From positions 305,434 to 369,433 of the forward strand of contig NZ_JABJXT010000002.1 in NCBI RefSeq assembly GCF_013155295.1: a DNA stretch of 64,000 nucleotides, read 5' to 3'. Shown here piece after piece: positions 56,199 to 64,000 of the stretch; position 1 is the first letter of the stretch, and each line of letters starts with the position of its first letter. This stretch comes from Pseudogemmobacter hezensis. GTDB lineage: Bacteria > Pseudomonadota > Alphaproteobacteria > Rhodobacterales > Rhodobacteraceae. The translations under genes were made by a program, and so were the position numbers. The notes beneath the pieces are model-generated. The model was given only the letters and a program-made list of their open reading frames with translations. It was not told the DNA's origin and searched no databases.

Positions 56199-57272
56199 AT
56201 GACCAGATCCTTGCAAAACCCCCAGCCAGCAACCGCCAGCGCCACTGATGACGCGCTTGGCGCCCTTCTGACCCTGCCAAAGCCCGAGGTCGCCGATGCG
56301 ATCATCGAACGGGCGCTGGCCGCCCATTGGGGCCTTACCGGCCGGATGGAGCCTCTGGCGGGTGAGCGTGATCTGAACTTCTGCCTGACCACGGATCAGG
56401 GCGGAAAATACCTCGTCAAGCTGACCCATCCGGCCGAAAGCCTCGGGATGACCGAGTTTCAGACCGAAGCGCTGGTGCATGTCGCAGATACGGATCCGAC
56501 GATCCCGGTGCCACTGGTGATCCGGCCCGCCGATGGGGCGCTTTGGGCGGCGCTGCCAGAGGGGCGGCTGCGGGTCTACTCCTGGCTTTCGGGCGTGCCG
56601 ATGCATCTGACGCCGCGATCTGACGCGCAGGCGGTGGCCTCGGGGGATGCGCTGGCGCGGCTGACGAAGGCGCTGGCGGGATACAGCCATCCGGCGGCAG
56701 ATCATGTGCTTTTGTGGGATATCCGGCAGACGCCGCGCCTGATGCCGCTGCTGCCCTCGATCCAGGATCCGGAACTGCGCGAAGAGGCCACGGCTTTTGT
56801 CGCCCGCTTTGCCGCCGATATCGCGCCGCGCCTGAAGGATCTGCCCTGGCAGATTTGCCATGCCGACCTGAACCCGCATAACCTGCTGGTCGACCAGGGT
56901 CAGCCCGATCAGATCACCGGCCTGCTGGATTTCGGCGATATGGTCTGGACCCCGCGCATCTGTGACATGGCCGTCGCCGCCGCCTATCAGATCGACCCGG
57001 CCCGCCCGCTGGAGAGGCTGTCGCTGTTTGTGCGCGCCTATTGCGCCGTGCAACCGCTGAACGCTTCAGAGCTGGATCTTCTGTTCGATCTGATCACCGC
57101 GCGGATGGTGACCACGCTGTCGATCACCTCCTGGCGGGCCGCGCGTTACCCGGAAAACGCGCCCTATATTCTGCGCAATGCGCCTGCCGCCCGGGCCGGG
57201 CTGGCCGCATTCCGCGCGATTGGCGCAGATGCCGCCGCCCGCGCCTTCCATCTTGCAGCGAAAGGGGCCTGA
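56199..57272 (+). CDS. Hydroxylysine-kinase-like phosphotransferase
   Basis: 357 residues, aminoglycoside-phosphotransferase fold of the HYKK/AGPHD1 branch. Nucleotide-binding GERDLNFCL (56-64) and Lys74 in YLVKLTHP; catalytic CHADLNPHN (His221, Asp223, Asn228); metal ligand Asp244 in LLDFGDMVW. The C-terminal ITARMVTTLSITSWRAARYP matches human HYKK. It would phosphorylate a hydroxyl on an amino compound. It is 1 bp before the phospho-lyase-like gene, the partner expected of such a kinase. The substrate is unknown. Confidence 0.8.
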   Translation: MTRSLQNPQPATASATDDALGALLTLPKPEVADAIIERALAAHWGLTGRMEPLAGERDLNFCLTTDQGGKYLVKLTHPAESLGMTEFQTEALVHVADTDPTIPVPLVIRPADGALWAALPEGRLRVYSWLSGVPMHLTPRSDAQAVASGDALARLTKALAGYSHPAADHVLLWDIRQTPRLMPLLPSIQDPELREEATAFVARFAADIAPRLKDLPWQICHADLNPHNLLVDQGQPDQITGLLDFGDMVWTPRICDMAVAAAYQIDPARPLERLSLFVRAYCAVQPLNASELDLLFDLITARMVTTLSITSWRAARYPENAPYILRNAPAARAGLAAFRAIGADAAARAFHLAAKGA

Positions 57273-57273
57273 G

Positions 57274-58581
57274 ATGACCCGTGGAACCATGGTCAACGCC
57301 TTTGACCGCGCCACCGCGCAGCTGTCGCCAGCCGATGACGCGCTGGTCTCACGCCGCGAGGCGGCACTTGGGCCCGCTTATCGGCTGTTTTACGAGACCC
57401 CGGTGCATCTGGTGCGCGGCGAGGGCGTCTGGCTTTATGACGCTGACGGCAACCCTTGGCTTGATTGCTACAACAACGTGGCCTCGGTCGGTCATTGCCA
57501 CCCCCGCGTGGTCGAGGCCATGGCGAAACAGGCATCGACGCTGGCGACCCATACCCGCTATCTGCACGAAGGCATCCTGGACTATGCCGAGCGCCTGCTG
57601 GGCTATTTCCCGCCCGCGCTTTCGCATGTGATGTTCACCTGCACCGGGTCTGAGGCCAATGATCTGGCCTACCGCATCGCCCGCGCGGCGACGGGGGGCA
57701 CGGGGGTGATCGTGACATCAAACGCCTATCACGGCGTGACGCTGGCCACGGCTGAGATGTCGATGTCGATCGGCCCGGCAGTCGCACCCGGGGCAAACGT
57801 GTTCCCGGTGCCCGCACCGACCCTGGCCAATTACCCCGGCGGCGTGGCGGCGGGCTTCTCCCAGGCCATCCGCGACGCCTGCGCGAAAATGCGCGAACAG
57901 GGCATCCGCCCGGCCATGCTGATCGTCGACACGATCTTTTCCTCAGACGGGCTGATCACCGGGCCAGAGGGCTTTCTGAAAGACGCAGCCGATGCGATCC
58001 GGGCCGAGGGCGGGCTTTTCCTCGCCGATGAGGTGCAGCCGGGTTTCGCCCGCACCGGGGCCGCGATGTGGGGCTTCCAGCGCCATGGCGTGGTGCCGGA
58101 TATGGTCTCAATGGGGAAACCGATGGGCAATGGCTATCCCGTCGCAGCGCTGGTGATGCGCCCCGAGGTTATCGCCGACTTCGGTGCTAAGGCGCGGTAT
58201 TTCAACACCTATGGCGGCAATGCGGTGGCGGCAGCGGTAGCAGGCGCGGTGCTTTCCGTGATCGAGGATGAGAGGCTTTTGGACAATGCCCGCGCATCGG
58301 GGGCCGCGCTTCTGGCGGGCCTTGATGATCTGGCCACGAAGCATCCCGCCCTGGGCGAGCGGCGTGGGGCCGGGCTGTTTGTCGCGGTCGATATTCTGGA
58401 AGACGGTCAGCCCTCGGCCGAAGCGGCAGCGCGGGTCGTCAATCGCCTGCGCGATGCGCGGGTGTTGATCTCGGCCTCAGGCGCCAAAGGCGATGCGCTG
58501 AAGATACGCCCGCCGCTGCCCTTCGGGGCAGATCACGCCGAACGCTTTATCGAGACGCTGGACAAGGTGCTCGCTCAGTAA
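57274..58581 (+). CDS. Class-III PLP enzyme, AGXT2L-like phospho-lyase or aminotransferase
   Basis: 435 residues. PLP lysine Lys282 in SMGKPMGNGYPV, Asp252 in LADEVQPGF, phosphate loop TGSEANDLAYR. The N-terminal DCYNNVASVGHCHPRVVEA is closest in pattern to human ethanolamine-phosphate and 5-phosphohydroxylysine phospho-lyases (AGXT2L1/2), which release ammonia and phosphate to give an aldehyde. With the adjacent kinase this makes a two-step 'phosphorylate then eliminate' pair. A plain omega-transaminase is the alternative. AAGGGG precedes the ATG at 57274. Confidence 0.82.
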   Translation: MTRGTMVNAFDRATAQLSPADDALVSRREAALGPAYRLFYETPVHLVRGEGVWLYDADGNPWLDCYNNVASVGHCHPRVVEAMAKQASTLATHTRYLHEGILDYAERLLGYFPPALSHVMFTCTGSEANDLAYRIARAATGGTGVIVTSNAYHGVTLATAEMSMSIGPAVAPGANVFPVPAPTLANYPGGVAAGFSQAIRDACAKMREQGIRPAMLIVDTIFSSDGLITGPEGFLKDAADAIRAEGGLFLADEVQPGFARTGAAMWGFQRHGVVPDMVSMGKPMGNGYPVAALVMRPEVIADFGAKARYFNTYGGNAVAAAVAGAVLSVIEDERLLDNARASGAALLAGLDDLATKHPALGERRGAGLFVAVDILEDGQPSAEAAARVVNRLRDARVLISASGAKGDALKIRPPLPFGADHAERFIETLDKVLAQ

Positions 58582-58583
58582 CC

Positions 58584-58616
58584 AAAACCCCCGCCAGGAT
58601 CGCTGGCGGGGGTTTT
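58584..58616. terminator. Bidirectional terminator between the phospho-lyase-like gene and the ABC importer
   Basis: 14-bp perfect stem (58584-58597 with 58603-58616) flanked by A and T tracts, between convergent genes. Confidence 0.92.
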
Positions 58617-58629
58617 TCATTCTCTGCCG

Positions 58630-59400
58630 TCAGGCCTTTTTGCGCCTGGACAGCATCAGCACGGCGGCAATCACCACAGTGCCGACGATGATGATAAAGG
58701 CCGCCGAGGCAATCGCCGGGCTGATATTCTCGCGCAAAGTCGAGAACATCTGCCGCGCCAGCGTCCGCTGGTTCGGCCCGGCGACGAACAGCGTCAGCAC
58801 CACCTCATCCAGCGAGGTCGCAAAGGCCAGCGCCCCCCCCGACAGCACCCCCGGCATCGCCAGGGGCAGCGTCACCAGCGAGAACACCTTCCAGGGCGGG
58901 GCCCCAAGGCTTTCGGCGGCGCGTTCCACCCGGCGGTCGATCCCCGTCAGCGCACCCGAGACCGAGATCACCACGAAGGGCATCGCCACCACCGTATGCG
59001 CGATGATCACCGACCAATAGGTCGAGTTGAAGCCCAGCCGCACGAACAGCGCCTGCATGCCGACGCCCAGCACCACCGCCGGCACCACCATCGGCAGCAA
59101 AAACAGCGTGCGGATCTGCGACTTCATCCCCAGATCCTGCGAGCGCAGCCCAAGCGCCGCCAGCGTGCCCAGCACCGTCGCCAGCGCCGTTGTCGCCAGC
59201 GCGATGATCAGGCTGTTGACGATGGCCCGGCTCCAGACCGAGTTGATGACCAGTTCCTCAAACCAGCGGGTCGAGAAGGCCGGGATCGGATAGGTCAGAA
59301 ACGCGCTTGAGGTAAAAGCCAGCGGCAGGATCACCAGCAAGGGCGACAGCAGGAAGACGACGATCAGCGTCGCATAGATCGCTTTTGCATATTTCATCAT
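58630..59400 (-). CDS. ABC importer permease, PotC type
   Basis: 256 residues, six membrane helices. EAA loop AAESLGAPPWKVFSLVTLPLA near residue 170; LSPLLVILPLAFTSSAF at the start is typical of spermidine/putrescine-type permeases. GAGG lies five bases before the ATG at 59400. Last gene of the importer operon, 2 bp after the other permease. Confidence 0.9.
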   Translation of the reverse strand: MMKYAKAIYATLIVVFLLSPLLVILPLAFTSSAFLTYPIPAFSTRWFEELVINSVWSRAIVNSLIIALATTALATVLGTLAALGLRSQDLGMKSQIRTLFLLPMVVPAVVLGVGMQALFVRLGFNSTYWSVIIAHTVVAMPFVVISVSGALTGIDRRVERAAESLGAPPWKVFSLVTLPLAMPGVLSGGALAFATSLDEVVLTLFVAGPNQRTLARQMFSTLRENISPAIASAAFIIIVGTVVIAAVLMLSRRKKA

Positions 59401-59402
59401 GC

Positions 59403-60569
59403 TTACCTCGCCTGGATCGGGTCGCGCGACAGGCGGTTATAAACCGCATAAAGCGCAAGCGTCAGCACCAGCAGGATCAGACCGATAGCGGCGGCCATGC
59501 TCCAGTTGGCGGACCTGGTGGCATATTCGGCGATCACCGAGGAAATCATCTGATCCCCCGCCCCGCCCAGCAGCGCGGGCGTGATGTAATAGCCGATCGA
59601 GGTCATGAAGACGAGAAGCGCGCCGGAAATCACGCCCCGCAGCGACAGGGGCAGCAAGACCCGCAGGAAGGCGCGGATCGGGTGTGCGCCCAAAGAGGCC
59701 GCCGCGCTCATCAGGTTGCCGGGCACGGTGATCAGGACTGAGTAGATCGGCAGCACCATGAAGGGCAGCAGCACATGCGTCATCGCCAGCACCACGCCGA
59801 AACGGTTGTAGATCAGCGCCAGCGGGCCAGAGGTAATGCCAAGCCCGGTCAGAACCTGGTTGATGATGCCATTGTCCTGCAGGATGATCATCCAGGCCGC
59901 GGTGCGCACCAGCAGCGAGGTCCACAGGGGCAAGAGAACCGCCCCCAGCAGCACCGCCCGCTTCCACCCCGTCACCGAGGCCGCGATCATCGCATAGGGC
60001 AGCCCGATCACCAGGCAGCACAGCATGACCAGCGCCGAGGTCCAGAGCGTGCGCATCAGAATGGTGAAATTGGCCGAAGTTCCCTCTTTCATTGCGACGA
60101 CCGAACCGGCGCTGTCGCGCTCCATATCCACGGCGGCCAGCAGGAAACTGTCGGTATAGGGCGAGGCATTGTCCTGGATCGCCTTCCAGAAGGCCGGGTC
60201 GGCCCAGCGTTTATCAACCTCGGCCAGATCGACATCGGGGTTTTCGCGCACCGCCGTGACGGTTTTCCCCATCAGCGAGCGGAACCCGGATTTCGAGGAA
60301 TTCAGGCGGCGCGTCACATCGCCCACCGCCTGATCGTCGGTTGCGCCAACAATATCAGCGCGGAAGGCAGCCTGGATCTCAGCCGAGGGCGCACCCTCAC
60401 CATCCCAGTCACCGATCAGGTCAGCCGTGCGCGGCAGAACCCGCGAGACCGCCGGGTCAGAGACCGATTGCGTGATGACGGTGATCAGCGGCCAGACGAA
60501 AAACAGACCGAGGAAAAACAAAAGCGGCGCGATCAGGATCAGCGCCCTCAGACGGGGTGATCCTTTCAT
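59403..60569 (-). CDS. ABC importer permease, PotB type, with large periplasmic insertion
   Basis: 388 residues. First membrane helix ALILIAPLLFFLGLFFVWPLI, then about 140 hydrophilic residues, outside the membrane by topology, before the remaining five helices. EAA loop AAASLGAHPIRAFLRVLLPLS. PotB proteins are usually near 285 residues, so the insertion is notable. The ATG at 60569 overlaps the ATPase stop (ATGA). Confidence 0.88.
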   Translation of the reverse strand: MKGSPRLRALILIAPLLFFLGLFFVWPLITVITQSVSDPAVSRVLPRTADLIGDWDGEGAPSAEIQAAFRADIVGATDDQAVGDVTRRLNSSKSGFRSLMGKTVTAVRENPDVDLAEVDKRWADPAFWKAIQDNASPYTDSFLLAAVDMERDSAGSVVAMKEGTSANFTILMRTLWTSALVMLCCLVIGLPYAMIAASVTGWKRAVLLGAVLLPLWTSLLVRTAAWMIILQDNGIINQVLTGLGITSGPLALIYNRFGVVLAMTHVLLPFMVLPIYSVLITVPGNLMSAAASLGAHPIRAFLRVLLPLSLRGVISGALLVFMTSIGYYITPALLGGAGDQMISSVIAEYATRSANWSMAAAIGLILLVLTLALYAVYNRLSRDPIQAR

Positions 60570-61642
60570 GGTGCGATCACCCAGCCATCCTGGGCGCGGA
60601 AGCCGAGGCTGACCTTCGCGCCATTCTCCCATTCCGAGACCTTGCGGTTGATCCGCGCGATGATGCGGCCAGCGGCTGTCTCGATCACCACGCGCAGATG
60701 GTCGCCCTGGTAAACGGTGTCGGTGACCTCACCCGCCAGGGTGTTCACGCCTGCGGGGGCCTCGCCCTGCGGGTAGATGTCGATCCGCTCGGGGCGCAGC
60801 GACAGAAGGCCCTTATCGCCCGTGCTGAACCCGGGCAGGCCGTGGCTTTGGAAGCTGGCGCCACCGGGCAGCGTCAGGGTCAGGGTCTCGCCGGAAATGG
60901 CGGAAACCGTGCCTTCCAGCAGATTGGTCTCGCCGATGAACTCGGCCACGAAACGGTTGGCGGGATGGTCGTAGACCTCACGCGGGCTGGCGCATTGCTG
61001 GATCTGGCCGTGATTGAAAACGGCAATCCGGTCGGACATGGTCAGCGCCTCGTCCTGGTCATGGGTGACGAAGATGATCGTCAGGCCAAGGCGGTGATGC
61101 AGGTCGCGGATGTCCAGCTGCATCTGCTCGCGCAGCTGTTTGTCGAGCGCGCCAAGCGGCTCATCCATCAGGACGACGCGCGGCTCGAACACCAGTGCAC
61201 GGGCAAGCGCCACACGCTGCTGCTGGCCGCCCGAAAGCTGGCCCGGCAGGCGGTCGGCCAGATGGCCAAGCTGCACCATATCCAGCGCCTTCTGCACCCG
61301 CTCGGCGGTTTCGGCCCTGGCGGTGCCGCGCATATCCAGCGGGAAAGCGACGTTTTTGGCGATGCTCATATGCGGGAAAAGCGCGTAATTCTGGAAGACG
61401 ACGCCCATATCGCGCTTATAGGTCGGCAGATCGTTGATCTTCTGCCCATCCAGCACAATCGCGCCGGCGCTGACGGTTTCGAACCCCGCCAGCATCATCA
61501 GAAGCGTGGTTTTACCAGAGCCCGACGGGCCCAGCAGACTGACAAACTCGCCGCGCGCGATGTCGAGATCGAGATCCTCGACCACCCGGACCGTGCCGTA
61601 ATCCTTGGTGACCTTTTGAAAGCGGATGAAGTTTTCGGACAC
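60566..61642 (-). CDS. ABC importer ATPase, PotA type
   Basis: 358 residues. Walker A at 39-46 (GPSGSGKT), signature [15 protein letters not shown], Walker [13 protein letters not shown], switch His VTHDQDEAL, and a C-terminal TOBE domain ([12 protein letters not shown]) as in PotA/FbpC. A GTG start at 61642 behind GGGGG fits best ([16 protein letters not shown]). Upstream ATG would run through the hairpin region. Confidence 0.92.
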   Translation of the reverse strand: MSENFIRFQKVTKDYGTVRVVEDLDLDIARGEFVSLLGPSGSGKTTLLMMLAGFETVSAGAIVLDGQKINDLPTYKRDMGVVFQNYALFPHMSIAKNVAFPLDMRGTARAETAERVQKALDMVQLGHLADRLPGQLSGGQQQRVALARALVFEPRVVLMDEPLGALDKQLREQMQLDIRDLHHRLGLTIIFVTHDQDEALTMSDRIAVFNHGQIQQCASPREVYDHPANRFVAEFIGETNLLEGTVSAISGETLTLTLPGGASFQSHGLPGFSTGDKGLLSLRPERIDIYPQGEAPAGVNTLAGEVTDTVYQGDHLRVVIETAAGRIIARINRKVSEWENGAKVSLGFRAQDGWVIAP

Positions 61643-61741
61643 TGGACCCCCTGAAATCTTTCTGCGCCGGGGTGTCCGCGTCGGTATGATCTCAGAAATC
61701 CCCGGGCCAGTCTTATTCTTATTGTTTGTCGCCAAAAGCAA

Positions 61742-61772
61742 CAGACCGGCCGGGGTGATCCCGGCCGGTCTG
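61742..61772. repeat. Strong hairpin between binding-protein and ATPase genes
   Basis: Perfect 13-bp stem (61742-61754 with 61760-61772), 7 bp beyond the binding-protein stop. It may protect or partly terminate the mRNA, giving more binding protein than the ATPase and permeases. Confidence 0.75.
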
Positions 61773-61778
61773 GTCGTG

Positions 61779-62852
61779 TTATTGCGCGACCCAGGCGTTG
61801 AAACGCTCGGTCAGCTCTTCGGAATTGTCGACCCAGTAATCCACATCGAGATTCACCGAGACCGCCAGGTTGTCGGCATAGGTCGGCAGATCGACGGCGA
61901 ATTCAGCCGGAACCATTTCAGCCGCCGCTTTGACCGGCAGACCATAGGCGATGTGCTCGGGCAGTTTCGACAGATTTTCCGGCGCATTCGAGAAGGCGAT
62001 GAAGTCCTGGCCCGCGTCTTTGTTTTCAGCCCCTGCCAGGATCACCCAGCTGTCGACCGCATAGATCGACTGGTTCCAGACCAGTTTCAGATTGGTGCCC
62101 TCAGTGCGGTTAAGCCCGGTGATGCGGCCGTTATAGACCGAGGACATCACCACATCGCCGGTTTGCAGCATCGAAAGCGGTTGGGCGCCAGCTTCCCACC
62201 AGACAAGGTTCGGGCGCAGTTCATCGAGTTTCGCGAAGGCGCGGTCCACGCCTTCGGGCGTTGCCAGCACGTCATAAACCTCAGCGCCCGAAACACCATC
62301 GGCCATCAGCGCCGCTTCCAGCGCATATTTTGCCGATTTGCGCAGGCCACGCTTGCCGGGGAATTTCTCGACGTTCCAGAAATCTTCCCAGCCCTGCGGC
62401 TGTGCGTCGGTCAGCTTGTTGCCGTCATAGGCGATGGCGACCGACCACACGATATGGCCCGCGCCGCAATCGGTCGCGCCGCCGTCGATATAGCTGTCTT
62501 TGCCGCCCAGCTTTTCCCAGTCGAGTTTCTCATAGATGCCATCGGCGCAGCCAAGCGCCAGCTCTTCGGCCTCGACCTGGACCACATCCCAGTTCGGGGT
62601 GCCCGCTTTGACCTTGGCCTGCAGCACGCCATAGCCGCCCTCCCAGGCCTCATCGAGCACCGGCTTGCCGGTCAGCTCGGCGAAGGGTTTGAAGAACAGC
62701 TCGCGCTGCGCATCCTGGAAATTGCCGCCGAAAGAGACGATGGTCAGGTCACGCGCACTTGCTGCAGTGCCCGCCAGCGTCAGCGCCGCGCCAACCGCCA
62801 TTGCACGGGCAAGCCTGGGGCCGAATGCGGAAATCTTATGTGTTTTTTGCAT
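61779..62852 (-). CDS. ABC importer periplasmic binding protein, PotD/spermidine-putrescine type
   Basis: 357 residues. Signal peptide with cleavage near ASARD at about residue 33, then LTIVSFGGNFQDAQRELFF, typical of PotD-like proteins. VVQVEAEELALGC, CGAGHIVWSVAIAYDG and the C-terminal DNSEELTERFNAWVA fit the family. GGGAG precedes the ATG at 62852. It binds an organic cation or amino compound by analogy; the ligand is unknown. Confidence 0.9.
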   Translation of the reverse strand: MQKTHKISAFGPRLARAMAVGAALTLAGTAASARDLTIVSFGGNFQDAQRELFFKPFAELTGKPVLDEAWEGGYGVLQAKVKAGTPNWDVVQVEAEELALGCADGIYEKLDWEKLGGKDSYIDGGATDCGAGHIVWSVAIAYDGNKLTDAQPQGWEDFWNVEKFPGKRGLRKSAKYALEAALMADGVSGAEVYDVLATPEGVDRAFAKLDELRPNLVWWEAGAQPLSMLQTGDVVMSSVYNGRITGLNRTEGTNLKLVWNQSIYAVDSWVILAGAENKDAGQDFIAFSNAPENLSKLPEHIAYGLPVKAAAEMVPAEFAVDLPTYADNLAVSVNLDVDYWVDNSEELTERFNAWVAQ

Positions 62853-62925
62853 GATTTTCTCCCTGTTGATCAAATTTTGCGCTGCCAGGCGGGGAAAGGC
62901 AAGCCCCCGCCTGGGCAGCCTGAGC

Positions 62926-64000
62926 TCAGTTCTGTTCGAGGCGGAATGCCGCCGCGCGGCGGTGCCCTTCGAGGCCTTCGGATGCGCTTTGACGGATCGC
63001 AGGCTCGGCCACCTGACGGATCGCGTCATCTTCCAGCCATTGATGGGTGCAGATCTTCACATAGGCCCCAACCCAAAGCCCGCCGGTATAGCGGCCCGCC
63101 GCCATGGTCGGCAGCGTGTGGTTGGTGCCGATGCATTTGTCGGAATAGACCACCGAGGCATTTTCCCCAATGAACAGCGAGCCGTAAGAGGTCAGCTTCA
63201 GCGCGAAACCCTTCGGGTCTTTGGTGTGAACCTGGAGGTGTTCCGCCGCGATCAGGTCGGAAACCTCGATCATGGTCGCATCATCGGGGACGAGGATGAT
63301 CTCACCATAGTCACGCCAGGCCTCGGCCGCGACGGGGGCGGTGGGCAGGTCTTTCAGCTGACGCTCGACCTCAAGCAGCACCGCCTCGGCCAGGGCTTTG
63401 TCGGTGGTGATCAGGCCAACGCGGGTGCGGATGTCATGCTCGGCCTGGGCCAGCAGATCGGTGGCGATCATGCGCGGATTGCCGGTTTCATCGGCCAGCG
63501 TATAGATCTCGGACGGGCCTGCCAGCTGGTCGATGCCGACCGGGCCAAAGACCTGGCGTTTGGCCTCATTCACGAAAGCATTGCCCGGGCCGACGATCTT
63601 GTCAGCCTTGGGGATCGAACCCGTGCCATGCGCCATGGCCGCAATCGCCTGGGCGCCACCAACGCGGAAGATGCGATCCGCACCCGACATATGGCAGCCC
63701 GCAATCATCGCCTCATGCGCGTTTGGCGGCAGGCAGGCGATGATTTCCTTCACGCCCGCCACCTTCGCCGGAACGATGGTCATCACCGGCGCCGACAGCA
63801 GCGGATAGCGCCCGCCCGGCACATAGCAGCCGACGCGGTCAATCGGGATCACCCGATGGCCAAGGTGAACGCCCGGCAGCGTCTCAATTTCCAGCGGCAG
63901 GATGGTGCCCAGCTGCGCCTTCGCAAAGGCCGTCACGTTGTCGATGGCGAACTGCGTGTCGGCGCGGGTCTGCGGATCAAGGGCTGCAACGGCGGCTTCG
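62926..64000 (-). CDS. HisD-family dehydrogenase, HpsN-like (N-terminus cut by window edge)
   Basis: Zinc- and NAD-dependent histidinol-dehydrogenase family. Conserved zinc and catalytic residues: Gln and His in LLAQAEHDIRT, Asp in VVYSDKCIGTNHTLPT (with the catalytic His), and EGLEGHRRAA at the end. IPIDRVGCYVPGGRYPLL resembles the sulfopropanediol dehydrogenase (HpsN) branch rather than true HisD. No other his genes are near. About 357 residues are seen and the gene continues past 64000. First gene of the importer operon in view, 73 bp before the binding protein. Confidence 0.85.
   Translation of the reverse strand, partial: EAAVAALDPQTRADTQFAIDNVTAFAKAQLGTILPLEIETLPGVHLGHRVIPIDRVGCYVPGGRYPLLSAPVMTIVPAKVAGVKEIIACLPPNAHEAMIAGCHMSGADRIFRVGGAQAIAAMAHGTGSIPKADKIVGPGNAFVNEAKRQVFGPVGIDQLAGPSEIYTLADETGNPRMIATDLLAQAEHDIRTRVGLITTDKALAEAVLLEVERQLKDLPTAPVAAEAWRDYGEIILVPDDATMIEVSDLIAAEHLQVHTKDPKGFALKLTSYGSLFIGENASVVYSDKCIGTNHTLPTMAAGRYTGGLWVGAYVKICTHQWLEDDAIRQVAEPAIRQSASEGLEGHRRAAAFRLEQN

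Noticed and set aside
62869-62880. TTGATCAA as an FNR-type site before the binding-protein gene
   Set aside because: FNR needs TTGAT-N4-ATCAA; here the halves have no spacer, and it overlaps the ribosome-binding region.
1-64000. CRISPR array, insertion sequence, prophage or integrative element
   Set aside because: No spaced direct repeats, transposase, integrase or phage-type genes; gene order is typical core genome.

Overview
The window is GC-rich chromosomal DNA from an alphaproteobacterium of the Rhodobacterales (Rhodobacter/Paracoccus type). This is inferred from gene content and order: the regB / senC-regA-hvrA redox locus, petABC (Rieske, cytochrome b, c1), a Rhodobacter-type porin, tsaE-amgK-murU-addB-addA-trxA, hslV-(membrane protein)-hslU, and secB-fxsA-TIM44-mltA-smr. 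It is core genome. I see no insertion sequence, prophage, integrase, CRISPR array or rRNA operon, and one tRNA gene. Both ends cut a gene: an OmpR-type response regulator at the left and a histidinol-dehydrogenase-like gene at the right.

Layout. 1-5 kb: response regulator (-), ribA and a YkuD L,D-transpeptidase (+), yggS and a porin (-), a DUF3576 lipoprotein (+). 5-12 kb (-): leuS-lptE-holA, dapE-GNAT, an alpha/beta-hydrolase lipoprotein. 12-15 kb (-): hslV, an integral membrane protein and hslU, behind a heat-shock-type promoter. 15.6-16.3 kb (+): spermidine-synthase-like protein. 16.4-26.5 kb (-): aroC, tsaE, amgK, murU, addB, addA, trxA, mostly with 4-base overlaps; this run joins tRNA modification, peptidoglycan recycling and double-strand-break repair. 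26.8-31.3 kb (+): TerC-family protein, then a TPP riboswitch controlling thiBPQ (thiamine import). 31.5-34.9 kb (-): petABC, rpmJ and tRNA-Val(GAC). 35.2-41.2 kb: N-formylglutamate amidohydrolase, hvrA, regA, senC, divergent regB, then a PAS-domain protein preceded by a perfect CtrA-type box. 41.2-46.4 kb: smr, mltA, TIM44-like, fxsA, secB, rlmH, rsfS, small DUF6404-like protein. 46.7-49.3 kb (+): leuC, an HdeD-family membrane protein, leuD. 49.5-51.6 kb (+): unknown membrane protein and an endonuclease/exonuclease/phosphatase-fold protein that seems to have lost catalytic residues. 51.5-55.8 kb (-): RND efflux pump and its membrane-fusion protein.

The right end (56.2-64.0 kb) is the most interesting part. 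A hydroxylysine-kinase-like phosphotransferase and an AGXT2L-like PLP phospho-lyase (+) converge on a spermidine/putrescine-type ABC importer and a HisD/HpsN-like dehydrogenase (-). I read this as a candidate uptake and breakdown route for an unidentified hydroxylated amine or amino alcohol.

Functional calls rest on motif recognition by eye. No database search was run. Starts were chosen from Shine-Dalgarno sequences, signal peptides and family lengths; where they are uncertain this is stated.
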